A DNA stretch of 64,000 bases from an uncultured Tenacibaculum sp. (GTDB taxonomy: Bacteria > Bacteroidota > Bacteroidia > Flavobacteriales > Flavobacteriaceae): the NCBI RefSeq assembly GCF_947498805.1, contig NZ_CANMLT010000001.1, positions 124,001-188,000 on the forward strand, read 5' to 3'. The notes beneath the pieces were generated by a model that saw only the letters and a list, made by a program, of their open reading frames with translations, made no database searches and was not told the DNA's origin. Each line of letters starts with the position of its first letter. Position 1 is the stretch's first letter. Both the position numbers and the translations under genes were made by a program. Of this stretch, positions 35,643 through 43,969 are shown one piece after another.

Positions 35643-36641
35643 TTATTTCAAGTCTCTAAATAGTTTCCTTCCTAAAGCATAATACTGCCATACTACAGAC
35701 TTAATAAAGAAATAGTTTTGACTTTTATTGGAAGCACCTCTTTTCTTTAAGAATTTAAAGAAGTTTTTATAAAAACTGAAATGTGCTTTTAAAATGGCAA
35801 ATAAGTGCTTTGGTTTTAATTCAATTAAAAACTTAACTCCTGCTAATCCGTCTAAAACCAAACGTAAAAAAATAACAGAAAATAGTTTAGAAGTTGGTAG
35901 GTTTTTAAGTAAACTCAATAAGCTATTTCTAAAGTTTAAGTAGGTTTTTCTAGGATTCAATGTGTCTAAGGTTGCTCCACCAACGTGGTATACAGTTGAG
36001 GTACCTACATACTTAATATCATATCCTTTATTATTGGCTCTCCAGCAAAGATCAATTTCTTCTTGATGTGCAAAGAAATCTTCATCAAAGCCCTGTAGTT
36101 CTTTAAAGACAGAAGAACGAATAAAGAAACAAGCTCCCGAAGCCCAAAATATCTTAGAAGTATCATCAAATTGTCCGTTGTCTGTTTCTAAATGATCAAA
36201 AAGTCTACCGCGACAAAAAGGATATCCAAAAGCATCTATAAAGCCTCCTCCAGCTCCAGCATATTCAAATTTAGTCTTGTCCTTGTAATCTAAGATTTTT
36301 GGTTGAATAGCAGCTGTATTTTCCTCTCTGGAAAAGACGTCAATAATAGGAGTTAGCCAATTCTCTGTAACTTCAATGTCTGAATTAACCAAACAAAAAA
36401 CATCGGCTTCTATGTGTTGTAAAGCATCGTTATATCCTTTTGCGTATCCGCCATTCTCTGTATTTTGAACAATTTTTACGGTTGGGAAATGTTCCTTTAC
36501 AAAACTAATGGAATCGTCTGTTGAAGCATTGTCAGCAACATAAACTTCAGCTTCCTTAGAACTGTAGTTTACAACAGAAGGAAGAAACTGTTCAAGCAGT
36601 TTTTTTCCGTTCCAATTTAATATGACAATGGCTGTTTTCAA
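35643..36641 (-). CDS. Family 2 glycosyltransferase
   Basis: The 332-residue protein is a GT2 enzyme of the rhamnosyltransferase-like type: VILNWNGKKLLEQFLPSV at residues 5-22, ADNASTDDS for nucleotide-sugar binding, VFCLVNSDIEV as the DxD-like metal site, ASGACFFIRSSVF, DEDFFAHQEEIDLCWRAN and a basic C-terminal amphipathic region. The start codon is TTG at 36641; the protein start MKTAIVILNWNG is standard for the family. A TAAGTTTG box ends five bases before it. No sugar-synthesis cluster surrounds it. Confidence 0.92.
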   Translation of the reverse strand: MKTAIVILNWNGKKLLEQFLPSVVNYSSKEAEVYVADNASTDDSISFVKEHFPTVKIVQNTENGGYAKGYNDALQHIEADVFCLVNSDIEVTENWLTPIIDVFSREENTAAIQPKILDYKDKTKFEYAGAGGGFIDAFGYPFCRGRLFDHLETDNGQFDDTSKIFWASGACFFIRSSVFKELQGFDEDFFAHQEEIDLCWRANNKGYDIKYVGTSTVYHVGGATLDTLNPRKTYLNFRNSLLSLLKNLPTSKLFSVIFLRLVLDGLAGVKFLIELKPKHLFAILKAHFSFYKNFFKFLKKRGASNKSQNYFFIKSVVWQYYALGRKLFRDLK

Positions 36642-36646
36642 GAATG

Positions 36647-36654
36647 CAAACTTA
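36647..36654 (-). promoter_or_regulatory. -7-like box abutting the glycosyltransferase start
   Basis: On the minus strand TAAGTTTG matches TAnnTTTG and ends five bases before the TTG start at 36641. No -33 box is obvious. Confidence 0.35.
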
Positions 36655-36711
36655 CATTTTTATAATCAGTTACTCATATACTGAAAGTATAAAATTAGCT
36701 TAAAACTAGCA

Positions 36712-37269
36712 TTAATTTTCAGGAGTATAAATTTTCAATTTCGACCAAGTTTCTTTCCAAGACTTTTTAGCTATTCTTTGAATATATATAGTTGGGTTGA
36801 AGTTAGAAGTAGGTCGTACAACTAAATGAAACAAATCATTTAAACCATAGGGAGCTATGTAATTAATTTGAAGTTGTTTATCAAGTTGAATAGCAATCGC
36901 GGTAGCAGTTTCTGGCCAAAAAGAAATTGCATTTAAACAATTTAGATATTTATTGTGATTGTTGTAAATGTGCATTCTAGCTTGATTCTTTACAGACCAA
37001 TTAACCTCTGGGTACTTCCTTTTTAATGTTTTCTCAATTTGAAGATCTACTTCGGAAGATAAATTTGATGAATCAAAGTATATGACATCAACATCATTTA
37101 AAGGAGTTCTTGGCTTGTTGTGTTTAACATCCCATACTTTGTTTCTTACAAAGCCAGCACCTACCCAACAATCTTTTAAATTCAAATCGTTTACAATTTG
37201 CAAGATGTGAAGCATCCAAGCATCGTTTTTAATAATGCTAATGAGTTCAGAAGAAAATTCTTGTTCCAT
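36712..37269 (-). CDS. Nucleotidyltransferase-fold protein (PF06042-like)
   Basis: The 185-residue protein resembles the NTP_transf_6/DUF925 family: residues about 18-60 include WMLHILQIVNDLNLKDCWVGAG, FVRNKVWDVKH, and TPLNDVDVIYFD with the two aspartates of the nucleotidyltransferase metal site. Later come NQARMHIYNNH and ISFWPETATAIAIQL. Family members have no proven substrate. It begins three bases after the stop of the HsdR_N-domain gene and is likely co-transcribed with it. Confidence 0.85.
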   Translation of the reverse strand: MEQEFSSELISIIKNDAWMLHILQIVNDLNLKDCWVGAGFVRNKVWDVKHNKPRTPLNDVDVIYFDSSNLSSEVDLQIEKTLKRKYPEVNWSVKNQARMHIYNNHNKYLNCLNAISFWPETATAIAIQLDKQLQINYIAPYGLNDLFHLVVRPTSNFNPTIYIQRIAKKSWKETWSKLKIYTPEN

Positions 37270-37272
37270 GTT

Positions 37273-37716
37273 TTATTTGTAAGAAGGAATATCTTTTAGA
37301 AAAACATAGGCTTCATTCTCTTTATCTAATACACAGAAATAATGTTCTAAACCGTTGGTAACAACTAAATAAGTAGCATCTAGTTTTAAATTATAGCGCG
37401 CAATTTGATCGAATGTACTTTGTGTAATTTTTATATGTGGAGCTTTACATTCAACAATGATATTAGGAGTTCCGCTAGGAGAGAATATAACAATATCGGT
37501 TCGTTTTTTTAAATTGTTTATTACCAATTGTTTTTCAATAGCTATTAAAGAAACCGGATATTTTTTCTCTTGAATTAAAAACTGTACAAAATGTTGTCGT
37601 ACCCATTCTTCTGGTGTAAGTACCACATATTTTTTTCGTAAACTATCAAAAATAAGCGTCTTATTTTCGTTACTTTTGAGCTTGAAATTATATGTAGGAA
37701 GATTGAGCTTTTGCAT
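37273..37716 (-). CDS. Lone HsdR N-terminal-type PD-(D/E)XK nuclease domain protein
   Basis: The 147-residue protein matches the type I restriction enzyme R protein N-terminal family (PF13588). The nuclease core is visible: E61 region (IEKQL), D74 in RTDIVIF and E89/K91 in VECKAPHIK, then QIARYNLKLDATYLVVTNGLEHY. There is no helicase, HsdM or HsdS nearby, so it is not a restriction system by context. It is divergent from holA, 17 bases apart, a linkage that suggests a DNA metabolism role. Starts with ATG at 37716, four bases after a TATTTTTG box. Confidence 0.88.
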   Translation of the reverse strand: MQKLNLPTYNFKLKSNENKTLIFDSLRKKYVVLTPEEWVRQHFVQFLIQEKKYPVSLIAIEKQLVINNLKKRTDIVIFSPSGTPNIIVECKAPHIKITQSTFDQIARYNLKLDATYLVVTNGLEHYFCVLDKENEAYVFLKDIPSYK

Positions 37717-37720
37717 GATT

Positions 37721-37728
37721 CAAAAATA
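37721..37728 (-). promoter_or_regulatory. -7-like box abutting the nuclease-domain gene start
   Basis: On the minus strand TATTTTTG ends four bases before the ATG at 37716, inside the 17-base divergent gap with holA. No -33 box is obvious. Confidence 0.35.
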
Positions 37729-37733
37729 ATGAA

Positions 37734-38735
37734 ATGAACGAAATTAAATCTATTATCTCTGATATAAAAGCTGGAAATACCAAACCTATTTACTTTTTAA
37801 TGGGTGAAGAACCGTATTATATCGATAAGATTTCAGATTATATTGAAGATAACGTATTAGAAGAATCTGAAAAAGGTTTTAATCAAGTGGTGATGTATGG
37901 AAGAGATGTATCTATAGATGAGATCGTGTCTTCTGCTAAACGTTATCCGATGATGGCAGAAAAGCAAGTGTTGATTGTTAAGGAAGCACAAGATTTAAGT
38001 CGTACTATTGATAAGATTGAAAGCTATGCAGAAAACCCACAGCCTACAACGGTACTCGTTTTTAACTATAAATACAAGAAGCTAGATAAGCGTAAAAAAG
38101 CCTATAAAGCAATTGCCAAAAACGGACTGATTTTCGAGAGTAAGAAATTATATGAAAATCAGGTGTCTGATTGGATTCGTCAGGTACTAAGTGCTAAAAA
38201 ATTCAATATAGAACCCAAGGCGTCACAAATGTTAGTAGAGTTTTTGGGTACAGATCTAAGTAAGATTAGTAACGAATTGGATAAACTGGTCTCAGTACTA
38301 CCTAAAGAAACGATCATTTCAGATAAGCATGTTGAAGAGAATATAGGGATTTCAAAAGACTTTAATAATTTCGAATTGCGTAAAGCAGTTGGGGTAAGAG
38401 ATATTGTAAAAGCAAACAGAATCATAAATTACTTTGCTCAAAACCCAAAGAATAATCCGTTAGTAATGACAATTTCTTTATTGAATAGTTTCTTTACTCA
38501 GTTGCTAATGTATCACGGATTGAAAGATAAGTCTAAAGCAAGTGTAGCAAGAACTTTAGGAGTGAATCCATATTTTGTAGATGACTATGTTAATGCGGCA
38601 CGCAATTATCCAATGCGAAAAGTTTCTCAAGTTATTGGATTGTTAAGAGATGCAGATGTTAAAAGTAAAGGAGTAGGGGCTAATCAATCTCATGCCGATA
38701 TTTTAAAAGAATTATTGTTTAAGATTTTACATTAA
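37734..38735 (+). CDS. holA: DNA polymerase III delta subunit
   Basis: HolA is the clamp-loader subunit that opens the beta clamp. The 333-residue protein has the normal length and the delta features: IKAGNTKPIYFLMGEEPYYIDKI-type N-terminus (residues about 10-32), VVMYGRDVSIDEIVSSAKRYPMM, QVLIVKEAQDL, and the C-terminal helical collar with VNPYFVDDYVNAARNYP. The degenerate AAA+ module lacks a working Walker A, as normal for delta. A Crp-family gene starts at its stop codon. Confidence 0.94.
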   Translation: MNEIKSIISDIKAGNTKPIYFLMGEEPYYIDKISDYIEDNVLEESEKGFNQVVMYGRDVSIDEIVSSAKRYPMMAEKQVLIVKEAQDLSRTIDKIESYAENPQPTTVLVFNYKYKKLDKRKKAYKAIAKNGLIFESKKLYENQVSDWIRQVLSAKKFNIEPKASQMLVEFLGTDLSKISNELDKLVSVLPKETIISDKHVEENIGISKDFNNFELRKAVGVRDIVKANRIINYFAQNPKNNPLVMTISLLNSFFTQLLMYHGLKDKSKASVARTLGVNPYFVDDYVNAARNYPMRKVSQVIGLLRDADVKSKGVGANQSHADILKELLFKILH

Positions 38736-39313
38736 TGGAGAAAACATCTGTTCTTTATAAAGAGTTTAAAGACTTATTACTGTCTGAAGAAGAGCAGAGG
38801 TTAATTTTTTCAGGCTATGAAAAAATAGCAGTAAAGAAAGGAGAGTTATTACTTAAAAAAGGAGCCATTGTAAATAATTATTACTTGGTTGCAAAAGGCT
38901 TTTTACGCTCTTTTGTTTTGGATGTTGAAGGGAATCAAGTAACCACAAATTTTTATACTGGAGGAGATATAGTTTTAGAAGAAACTTCATTTTTTCTGAG
39001 AAGTGCAACCCAAGAGAATATAGAAGTGCTTGAAGATTCAATTTTATGGAGTAAAAATTTTGAAGTTTTTCAAGAGCATTTTAATTCTTCAGAAAAATAT
39101 AGAGAGTGGGGAAGAGCACACTTAGCTAAGAACTTTTTTGAATTCAAACAAAGAAGTTTGTCAATGATTACCAAAACTGCTAAAGAAAGATACTTAGATT
39201 TATTAGAAAATAGACCAGAAGTACTTCAAAAAGCAAACTTAAAACATATAGCTTCTTATTTAGGAATTACCGATACATCTTTAAGTAGGATACGAAAAGA
39301 AATCTTGCAATAG
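38735..39313 (+). CDS. Crp/Fnr-family transcriptional regulator
   Basis: The 192-residue protein has a cyclic-nucleotide-binding-like domain (about 20-125; KKGELLLKKGAIVNNYYLVAKG, TNFYTGGDIVLEE) and a C-terminal helix-turn-helix LKHIASYLGITDTSLSRIRKE. The cNMP-contacting arginine motif is not evident, so the ligand is unknown. TAATG overlap of one base with holA indicates coupling. Members of this type are very common in Bacteroidota and usually control an adjacent gene, here perhaps the membrane protein gene downstream. Confidence 0.92.
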   Translation: MEKTSVLYKEFKDLLLSEEEQRLIFSGYEKIAVKKGELLLKKGAIVNNYYLVAKGFLRSFVLDVEGNQVTTNFYTGGDIVLEETSFFLRSATQENIEVLEDSILWSKNFEVFQEHFNSSEKYREWGRAHLAKNFFEFKQRSLSMITKTAKERYLDLLENRPEVLQKANLKHIASYLGITDTSLSRIRKEILQ

Positions 39314-39354
39314 CTTTCTTGTCATATGGCAAGTTTTTATATTCAAGTAGAGAT

Positions 39355-39362
39355 TATTTTTG
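39355..39362 (+). promoter_or_regulatory. Candidate -7 box for the 226-aa membrane protein gene
   Basis: TATTTTTG matches TAnnTTTG and ends 16 bases before the ATG at 39379. No TTTG is visible at the -33 position. Confidence 0.4.
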
Positions 39363-39378
39363 AGTAAAATATTTAATT

Positions 39379-40059
39379 ATGATTCCTGATTTACCTTTAT
39401 TTATTTCTATATCCTTTGTTTTAACCACAGTATATGTCATCTTCTTTTTTGTCAAGTCAAATAAAGTTAGTAAAAGTAGTCTATTTATTGTTTTTCTATG
39501 GACAGTTCTATTAAGTGTATTGTCTTATATGGGATTGTATCATTACCAAGAAGGAGACAGCTACTCTAGGTTTGTTTATATCTTATTACCTTCAATCATC
39601 TTTCTAGTTTTTTTATTAAGAAATAAGGCTAATTATGAAACAAGAGATTTTAGATGGAGTACAGCCTTGCACATGGTTCGTTTTCCAATTGAGTTATTGT
39701 TGTTTCAATTAGCGCTAAGAAAATGGATCCCAATGGAAATGACTTATGAAGGTTGGAATTATGATATTATTCCGGGAATCACAGCTGTAATTTTGGTAGC
39801 TTGGATGAATTATAGGAAAATAGATTATAGATTGTTGTTTGGGTGGAATATTGTGAGTTTATGTCTGGTGCTATTTATTCTATCTAATGGATTTCTATCT
39901 CAGGAGTTATTATACAAAAACTTTGGGTATTCTGTTCCTAATAAAGCGATTGCATATTTTCCTATGGTTTTATTAGCAGGTGTTATAGTTCCCATTGTAG
40001 TCTATACCCATATTAGTGATATAATTTTACTAAAGAAAAAGATTGCAGAAGGAAGTTAA
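39379..40059 (+). CDS. Hypothetical polytopic membrane protein, 226 aa
   Basis: The protein has about six or seven membrane segments, the first at residues 5-25 (PLFISISFVLTTVYVIFFFV) and others at roughly 32-52, 65-80, 105-120, 135-150, 160-180 and 195-215. Between them are short polar loops including RWSTALHMVRFPIELLLF and EMTYEGWNYDIIPGITAV. I know no studied function. It follows a Crp-family regulator by 65 bases with its own -7 box. Its stop codon overlaps that of the convergent peptidase gene within TTAA. Confidence 0.82.
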   Translation: MIPDLPLFISISFVLTTVYVIFFFVKSNKVSKSSLFIVFLWTVLLSVLSYMGLYHYQEGDSYSRFVYILLPSIIFLVFLLRNKANYETRDFRWSTALHMVRFPIELLLFQLALRKWIPMEMTYEGWNYDIIPGITAVILVAWMNYRKIDYRLLFGWNIVSLCLVLFILSNGFLSQELLYKNFGYSVPNKAIAYFPMVLLAGVIVPIVVYTHISDIILLKKKIAEGS

Positions 40060-40937
40060 TTGGCGCCACAACACTTTTTATACTTACGACCGCTGTTGCA
40101 GTAACAAAGATCATTTCTTGAAATATCAATCTTTTTAAAATGAAGGTTTTTATCATCCATGTCTTGTTGAAACATTTGCTCCAACAAATCATACAGTTTC
40201 GGATGCTTCTTTGCTAAAAGCTTAGGCCTTTCAAAAAAGTATTCACTAACCACTGAAAAGAACTCTGCTCTATTGGTCCCTCCATATGGATTAATATCTG
40301 AAGTTTCTTCATAGATTTCATCCATTTTCTTATTCATCAAATCAATCCATGGAATGGTATATTGTTTTTCTAGTAAAACTTCTGGGATTCCATCAATGTT
40401 TCCATCGAGTTTGTCTATTAAATGAACAAATTCATGAATGGCAGTATTCTTTTTATCTGATTCGTTTTGAAATCCTAAACGCAACGCATGTCTTGAAAGA
40501 ATCATCTTGCCCTCTAAATACCCATTACCAACCATACCTAATATCATTCTATCTGGTCCCGTTGTTTCAAAATCATGATTAAACGAATTAGGATACAGGA
40601 TTATTTCAGACAAGTTTGGGTAATGCCAATTCGGAAAATTAAAAATAGGAATCACAGCGCTAGCAGCAATTAAAACTTTGTCTATTTCTTCTATAGTAGT
40701 ATCAACTCCTATAATCTCACAATTAAGTAAAAATTCCTGTATTTTAAACTCAAACAATTCTTTTTGTTCTGTATTTAAAGCATTGTAAAAAGCTACGTTT
40801 TGGATTAAGATAGGTTTCCATGTTTTAGGAAATTCTAAAGATGGAACTGGAGTTTTTTTATACTGTTGTTTATTCTTTTTTTTGGTTGTGAAAAAGAACA
40901 AGGATATGATGAGTATGGATGAGAAAGCAAGGATCAT
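40056..40937 (-). CDS. MtfA-like zinc peptidase with C-terminal SEC-C motif
   Basis: The 293-residue protein has an N-terminal membrane anchor (about residues 3-17), then the M90 glucose-regulated peptidase domain with HEFVH at 168-172 and the third zinc ligand region NRAEFFSVVSEYFFE about 45 residues further on. The last 20 residues form a SEC-C zinc motif with cysteines at about 278, 280, 289 and 290. E. coli MtfA acts on the Mlc repressor and lacks both anchor and SEC-C tail. Cytosolic side of the membrane is predicted. The role in Flavobacteria is unproven. Confidence 0.9.
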   Translation of the reverse strand: MILAFSSILIISLFFFTTKKKNKQQYKKTPVPSLEFPKTWKPILIQNVAFYNALNTEQKELFEFKIQEFLLNCEIIGVDTTIEEIDKVLIAASAVIPIFNFPNWHYPNLSEIILYPNSFNHDFETTGPDRMILGMVGNGYLEGKMILSRHALRLGFQNESDKKNTAIHEFVHLIDKLDGNIDGIPEVLLEKQYTIPWIDLMNKKMDEIYEETSDINPYGGTNRAEFFSVVSEYFFERPKLLAKKHPKLYDLLEQMFQQDMDDKNLHFKKIDISRNDLCYCNSGRKYKKCCGAN

Positions 40938-40957
40938 TATAGCAATTTATAAGCGTA

Positions 40958-40984
40958 AAAAACTCACCGCATAGGTGAGTTTTT
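40958..40984 (-). terminator. Terminator of the M28 peptidase gene
   Basis: ACTCACC (40962-40968) pairs with GGTGAGT (40974-40980) with a five-base loop, and the stem extends through AAAA/TTTT. It lies 23 bases after the minus-strand M28 stop codon. Confidence 0.85.
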
Positions 40985-41007
40985 GAATGTGTATTTTTTA
41001 ATTTTAG

Positions 41008-42036
41008 TTATTCAGCTTTATCAACGATTACTCTATCTTCACGATTGGCAACTTCCCAAGCAGTATGGAAAACTAAGCGAGCACGTTTTTCTAACATTTC
41101 ATAGTTAATTTTATCAGGAGTATCAGTTGGCTGATGATAATCTTCATGTGTTCCGTTAAAATAAAATATAATAGGAATGTTATGCTTCGCAAAATTGTAA
41201 TGATCTGAACGATAATAAAAACGATTCGGATCATTTTCATCGTTATATTTATAATCTAAAGCAATGTTTGTATACTTTTTATTCATCGCCTCAGAAATAT
41301 TGTGTAACTCCGTACTTAACTTATCTGAACCAATTAAATAGATATAATTTGGCTCTCCCTTATGACGCTCATCCACACGACCAATCATGTCAATATTTAA
41401 ATTTGTTACGGTGTTGGCTAACGGAAAAATTGGGTTTTCTGTATAGTATTTCGATCCTAATAAACCTTTTTCTTCACCAGTAACGTGTAAAAATAAAACA
41501 GAACGTTTTGGACCCTTACCTGCATCAGCGGCTTTTTTAAAGGCTTCGGCAATTTCTAAGATTGCCACTGTTCCAGAACCATCATCATCAGCTCCATTAT
41601 AGATTTCTCCATCTTTCACACCTTCATGATCTAAATGAGCAGAAATAACAACGATTTCATCTGGTTTTTCAGTTCCTTTAATAAAGGCAACTACATTTTC
41701 AGAATCTTTTAATGTCATTCCTCTACGATTGTTGCTTAAATATTCAGAAGGTACTTCTTGAAAGTAATCATCACCTCCTAAAGGAGAAACAATTCCGCTA
41801 TTTACGTAAAAGTCTTTTAAGTATTTTACCGCTTTTTTTTGCCCAGGTTCTCCTGTGTTTCTTCCTTCAAATTCATCTGAAGCGTATACAAATAAATGTT
41901 TTCCTAAGTCTTTTGCAGTAATCGTTTTCGCATATTTAGCAGCATAATCTACACTTGGATCTTCGTTAGAAGTTTGCTTGCTAGAAGCACAAGCAACAAA
42001 GGCAGCTACACCAGCTATATAGAGTAATTTTTTCAT
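41008..42036 (-). CDS. M28-family zinc aminopeptidase-like lipoprotein
   Basis: The 342-residue protein begins with a lipoprotein signal and cysteine at residue 16 (VACASSK). The metallopeptidase domain has HLDHEG (H134), GADDDGSG (D150), TGEEKGLLGS with catalytic and metal glutamates, NIDMIGR and the final histidine in YHQPTDTPDKI, a complete two-zinc site. Probable role is exo-peptide degradation in the periplasm or at the outer membrane. It has a well-formed promoter and its own terminator. Confidence 0.94.
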   Translation of the reverse strand: MKKLLYIAGVAAFVACASSKQTSNEDPSVDYAAKYAKTITAKDLGKHLFVYASDEFEGRNTGEPGQKKAVKYLKDFYVNSGIVSPLGGDDYFQEVPSEYLSNNRRGMTLKDSENVVAFIKGTEKPDEIVVISAHLDHEGVKDGEIYNGADDDGSGTVAILEIAEAFKKAADAGKGPKRSVLFLHVTGEEKGLLGSKYYTENPIFPLANTVTNLNIDMIGRVDERHKGEPNYIYLIGSDKLSTELHNISEAMNKKYTNIALDYKYNDENDPNRFYYRSDHYNFAKHNIPIIFYFNGTHEDYHQPTDTPDKINYEMLEKRARLVFHTAWEVANREDRVIVDKAE

Positions 42037-42071
42037 TAAGATTTTATTAGAATTCTGTTTTTGTTAGATTT

Positions 42072-42102
42072 CAAAAGTAACAAAAGGTTACTAAAAGACA
42101 AA
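42072..42102 (-). promoter_or_regulatory. Promoter of the M28 peptidase gene
   Basis: On the minus strand TTTG (42099-42102), a 19-base spacer and TACTTTTG (42072-42079) match the Bacteroidota promoter pattern closely, 35 bases before the start codon. The -33 box lies just upstream of the ATPase gene stop codon. Confidence 0.65.
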
Positions 42103-42103
42103 T

Positions 42104-42901
42104 TTAACTTTTCTTAATAACGAATTGTTCTAATGTTTTGTTAAATGTAATAAGCTCTTTAGGAAAGAGTTGCTCAAAAGCATTTTGCTCCATTAGCTCT
42201 TGCGAAGTTCCGTTGTATATGTTGTCTTCGGTGAGTAATATAAATTCATTGGCTAGTTGAATTGCCAAGTTTACTTCGTGAGTAGATATGACAATAGTTT
42301 TTCCAGTAGTATCAACCAGTTTTTTTAACAAAGAAAACACTTTAAACGTATGGTGAATATCTAGGTGGGCCGTTGGTTCATCTAGAATGATAATTTCCGT
42401 GTCTTGGGCTAAGGCACGTGCAATTAAAACACGTTGTAATTGACCATCACTTAACTCATAAAAACGTTTTTCCTTTAAATGTGAAATTTCCGTTTGTTCA
42501 ATAGCCCAAAGGATCTTTTTTAAATGCTCAGGAGTTAAGGTATCAATCCAATTGGTATATGGTTGTCTTCCTAAAGACACCAATTCAAAAACAGTTAATT
42601 GGCTTAAAGGTAAGCGTTCTGTTAAAACCAAGCTTAATGTTGTTGATAACTGCTGATTTGTATATGTTGATAACTCCTTTTGGTTAATGTTAATGGCTCC
42701 TTCTAATGGAGGTTGAACTTTTGAAAGAGTTCGTAATAAAGTAGATTTTCCAATACCGTTTTTTCCTAATAAAGCAACAAATTTACCTTTTTCAATTGCC
42801 ACATTAATATTAGAAGCAATTACATTTTGTTTCTTTTTAGTAGCGTAACCTATCGAAAGGTTTTCCGTTTCTAGTACGATATGTTTGTTTTGTTCTTTGA
42901 T
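42104..42901 (-). CDS. FecE/FhuC-like ABC transporter ATPase, start codon uncertain
   Basis: Iron-siderophore, haem or cobalamin import ATPase. Walker A GKNGIGKST, signature LSDGQLQRVLIA, Walker B IIILDEPTAHLD and switch histidine in ISTHEVN are all present. The first canonical start (GTG at 42802) would delete the first strands and the aromatic A-loop residue. The frame stays open further up to a stop at 42905-42907 and reads, from an ATC at 42901, xKEQNKHIVLETENLSIGYA, which is the family N-terminus. No ATG, GTG or TTG exists in that stretch. I therefore extended to 42901, giving 265 residues, with an AUC start or an undetected sequence error as alternatives. Confidence 0.75.
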   Translation of the reverse strand: MKEQNKHIVLETENLSIGYATKKKQNVIASNINVAIEKGKFVALLGKNGIGKSTLLRTLSKVQPPLEGAININQKELSTYTNQQLSTTLSLVLTERLPLSQLTVFELVSLGRQPYTNWIDTLTPEHLKKILWAIEQTEISHLKEKRFYELSDGQLQRVLIARALAQDTEIIILDEPTAHLDIHHTFKVFSLLKKLVDTTGKTIVISTHEVNLAIQLANEFILLTEDNIYNGTSQELMEQNAFEQLFPKELITFNKTLEQFVIKKS

Positions 42902-42933
42902 TTTTTAGTCTTTAATTTCTTGTCTACCAATAA

Positions 42934-43965
42934 CTATACATATATTTTCTTTTTTCTAACCAAAAGCCATATTACAATTGGAGCTCCAAATAACGATGTA
43001 ATGGCATTAATTGGGAGGGTAAATTCACTGGTTGGTAATTGTGCAATACTATCGCAAATTAACAATATAATAGCACCTGTTAAAGCAGAGGCTGGAATTA
43101 ATATTTTATGGTTAGAGCTAGAAAAAAACATTTTAGCAATATGAGGAACAGCAATTCCAATAAATGCAATTGGACCTGCAAACGCGGTAATTACTCCAGT
43201 GAGTAAACTGGTTACAAGTAGAATAATATTTCTACTTTTCTTAATGTTAATTCCCAAACTCTTCGCGTAATTTTCTCCCAATAGGAAACTATTTAAAGGC
43301 TTAATTACTGAAAATAAAGCTAACATTCCAACAGTATAGATAATAGAGAATACCAATAGTTCATTCCAACTTAAATTTCCTAAACTACCAAAACTCCAAA
43401 ACACATATTGCTGAATTTGCTCTGCTTCACTAAAATAAGACAATACACTTATAATGGCTGAGGTTAATGAACCAAACATTAAACCTATGATAAGAATAGA
43501 CATAGTATTTCTTACTTTGTTTGCGGCTGCGATAACTGCCAATAGGACTACAAAAGAGCCTGTACTTGCAGCAATTGCTGTAGACCAACTTGAAACTGTG
43601 GTGGTTCCTAGAAAGCCTCCAAAAAGTCCAGTTCCTAAAATTAAAACGGCAACCCCCAAGCTTGCACCAGATGAAATACCCAATACAAAAGGTCCCGCTA
43701 ATGGATTTCTAAATAAGGTTTGCATTAACAATCCGCTTATAGATAATCCAGAACCCACTAGAATAGCGGTAATGGTTTTTGGTAAACGATAATTAATTAC
43801 AATGGTTTCCCAGCTTTCCTTAAATGGAATGCCTCCAAAGATGATATTGAATATTTCTTTTAAAGGAATAGCCACAGATCCTAAACTTAAATTCAAGAAA
43901 GCAAATACAAATAGAGAAACTATAAGTATACTAAAGTATTTGATATTTGTTTTGGTTGAATTCAA
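42934..43965 (-). CDS. FecCD/BtuC-type iron-complex ABC permease
   Basis: The 343-residue permease has about ten membrane helices and family motifs: LRLPKTITAILVGSGLSISG-like YRLPKTITAILVGSGLSISG (residues about 58-77), GLLMQTLFRNPLAGPFVLGISSGAS, and FIGIAVPHIAKMFFSSSNHKILIP. The ATPase gene follows. No periplasmic binding protein gene is present in the cluster, and the upstream gene is a carboxypeptidase-regulatory-like protein instead. Substrate could be siderophore, haem or corrinoid. Confidence 0.94.
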   Translation of the reverse strand: MNSTKTNIKYFSILIVSLFVFAFLNLSLGSVAIPLKEIFNIIFGGIPFKESWETIVINYRLPKTITAILVGSGLSISGLLMQTLFRNPLAGPFVLGISSGASLGVAVLILGTGLFGGFLGTTTVSSWSTAIAASTGSFVVLLAVIAAANKVRNTMSILIIGLMFGSLTSAIISVLSYFSEAEQIQQYVFWSFGSLGNLSWNELLVFSIIYTVGMLALFSVIKPLNSFLLGENYAKSLGINIKKSRNIILLVTSLLTGVITAFAGPIAFIGIAVPHIAKMFFSSSNHKILIPASALTGAIILLICDSIAQLPTSEFTLPINAITSLFGAPIVIWLLVRKKKIYV

Positions 43966-43969
43966 TGAG

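Noticed and set aside
37273..37716. HsdR_N-domain gene as part of a restriction-modification system
   Set aside because: No HsdM, HsdS or helicase in the neighbourhood; the protein is only the nuclease domain length.
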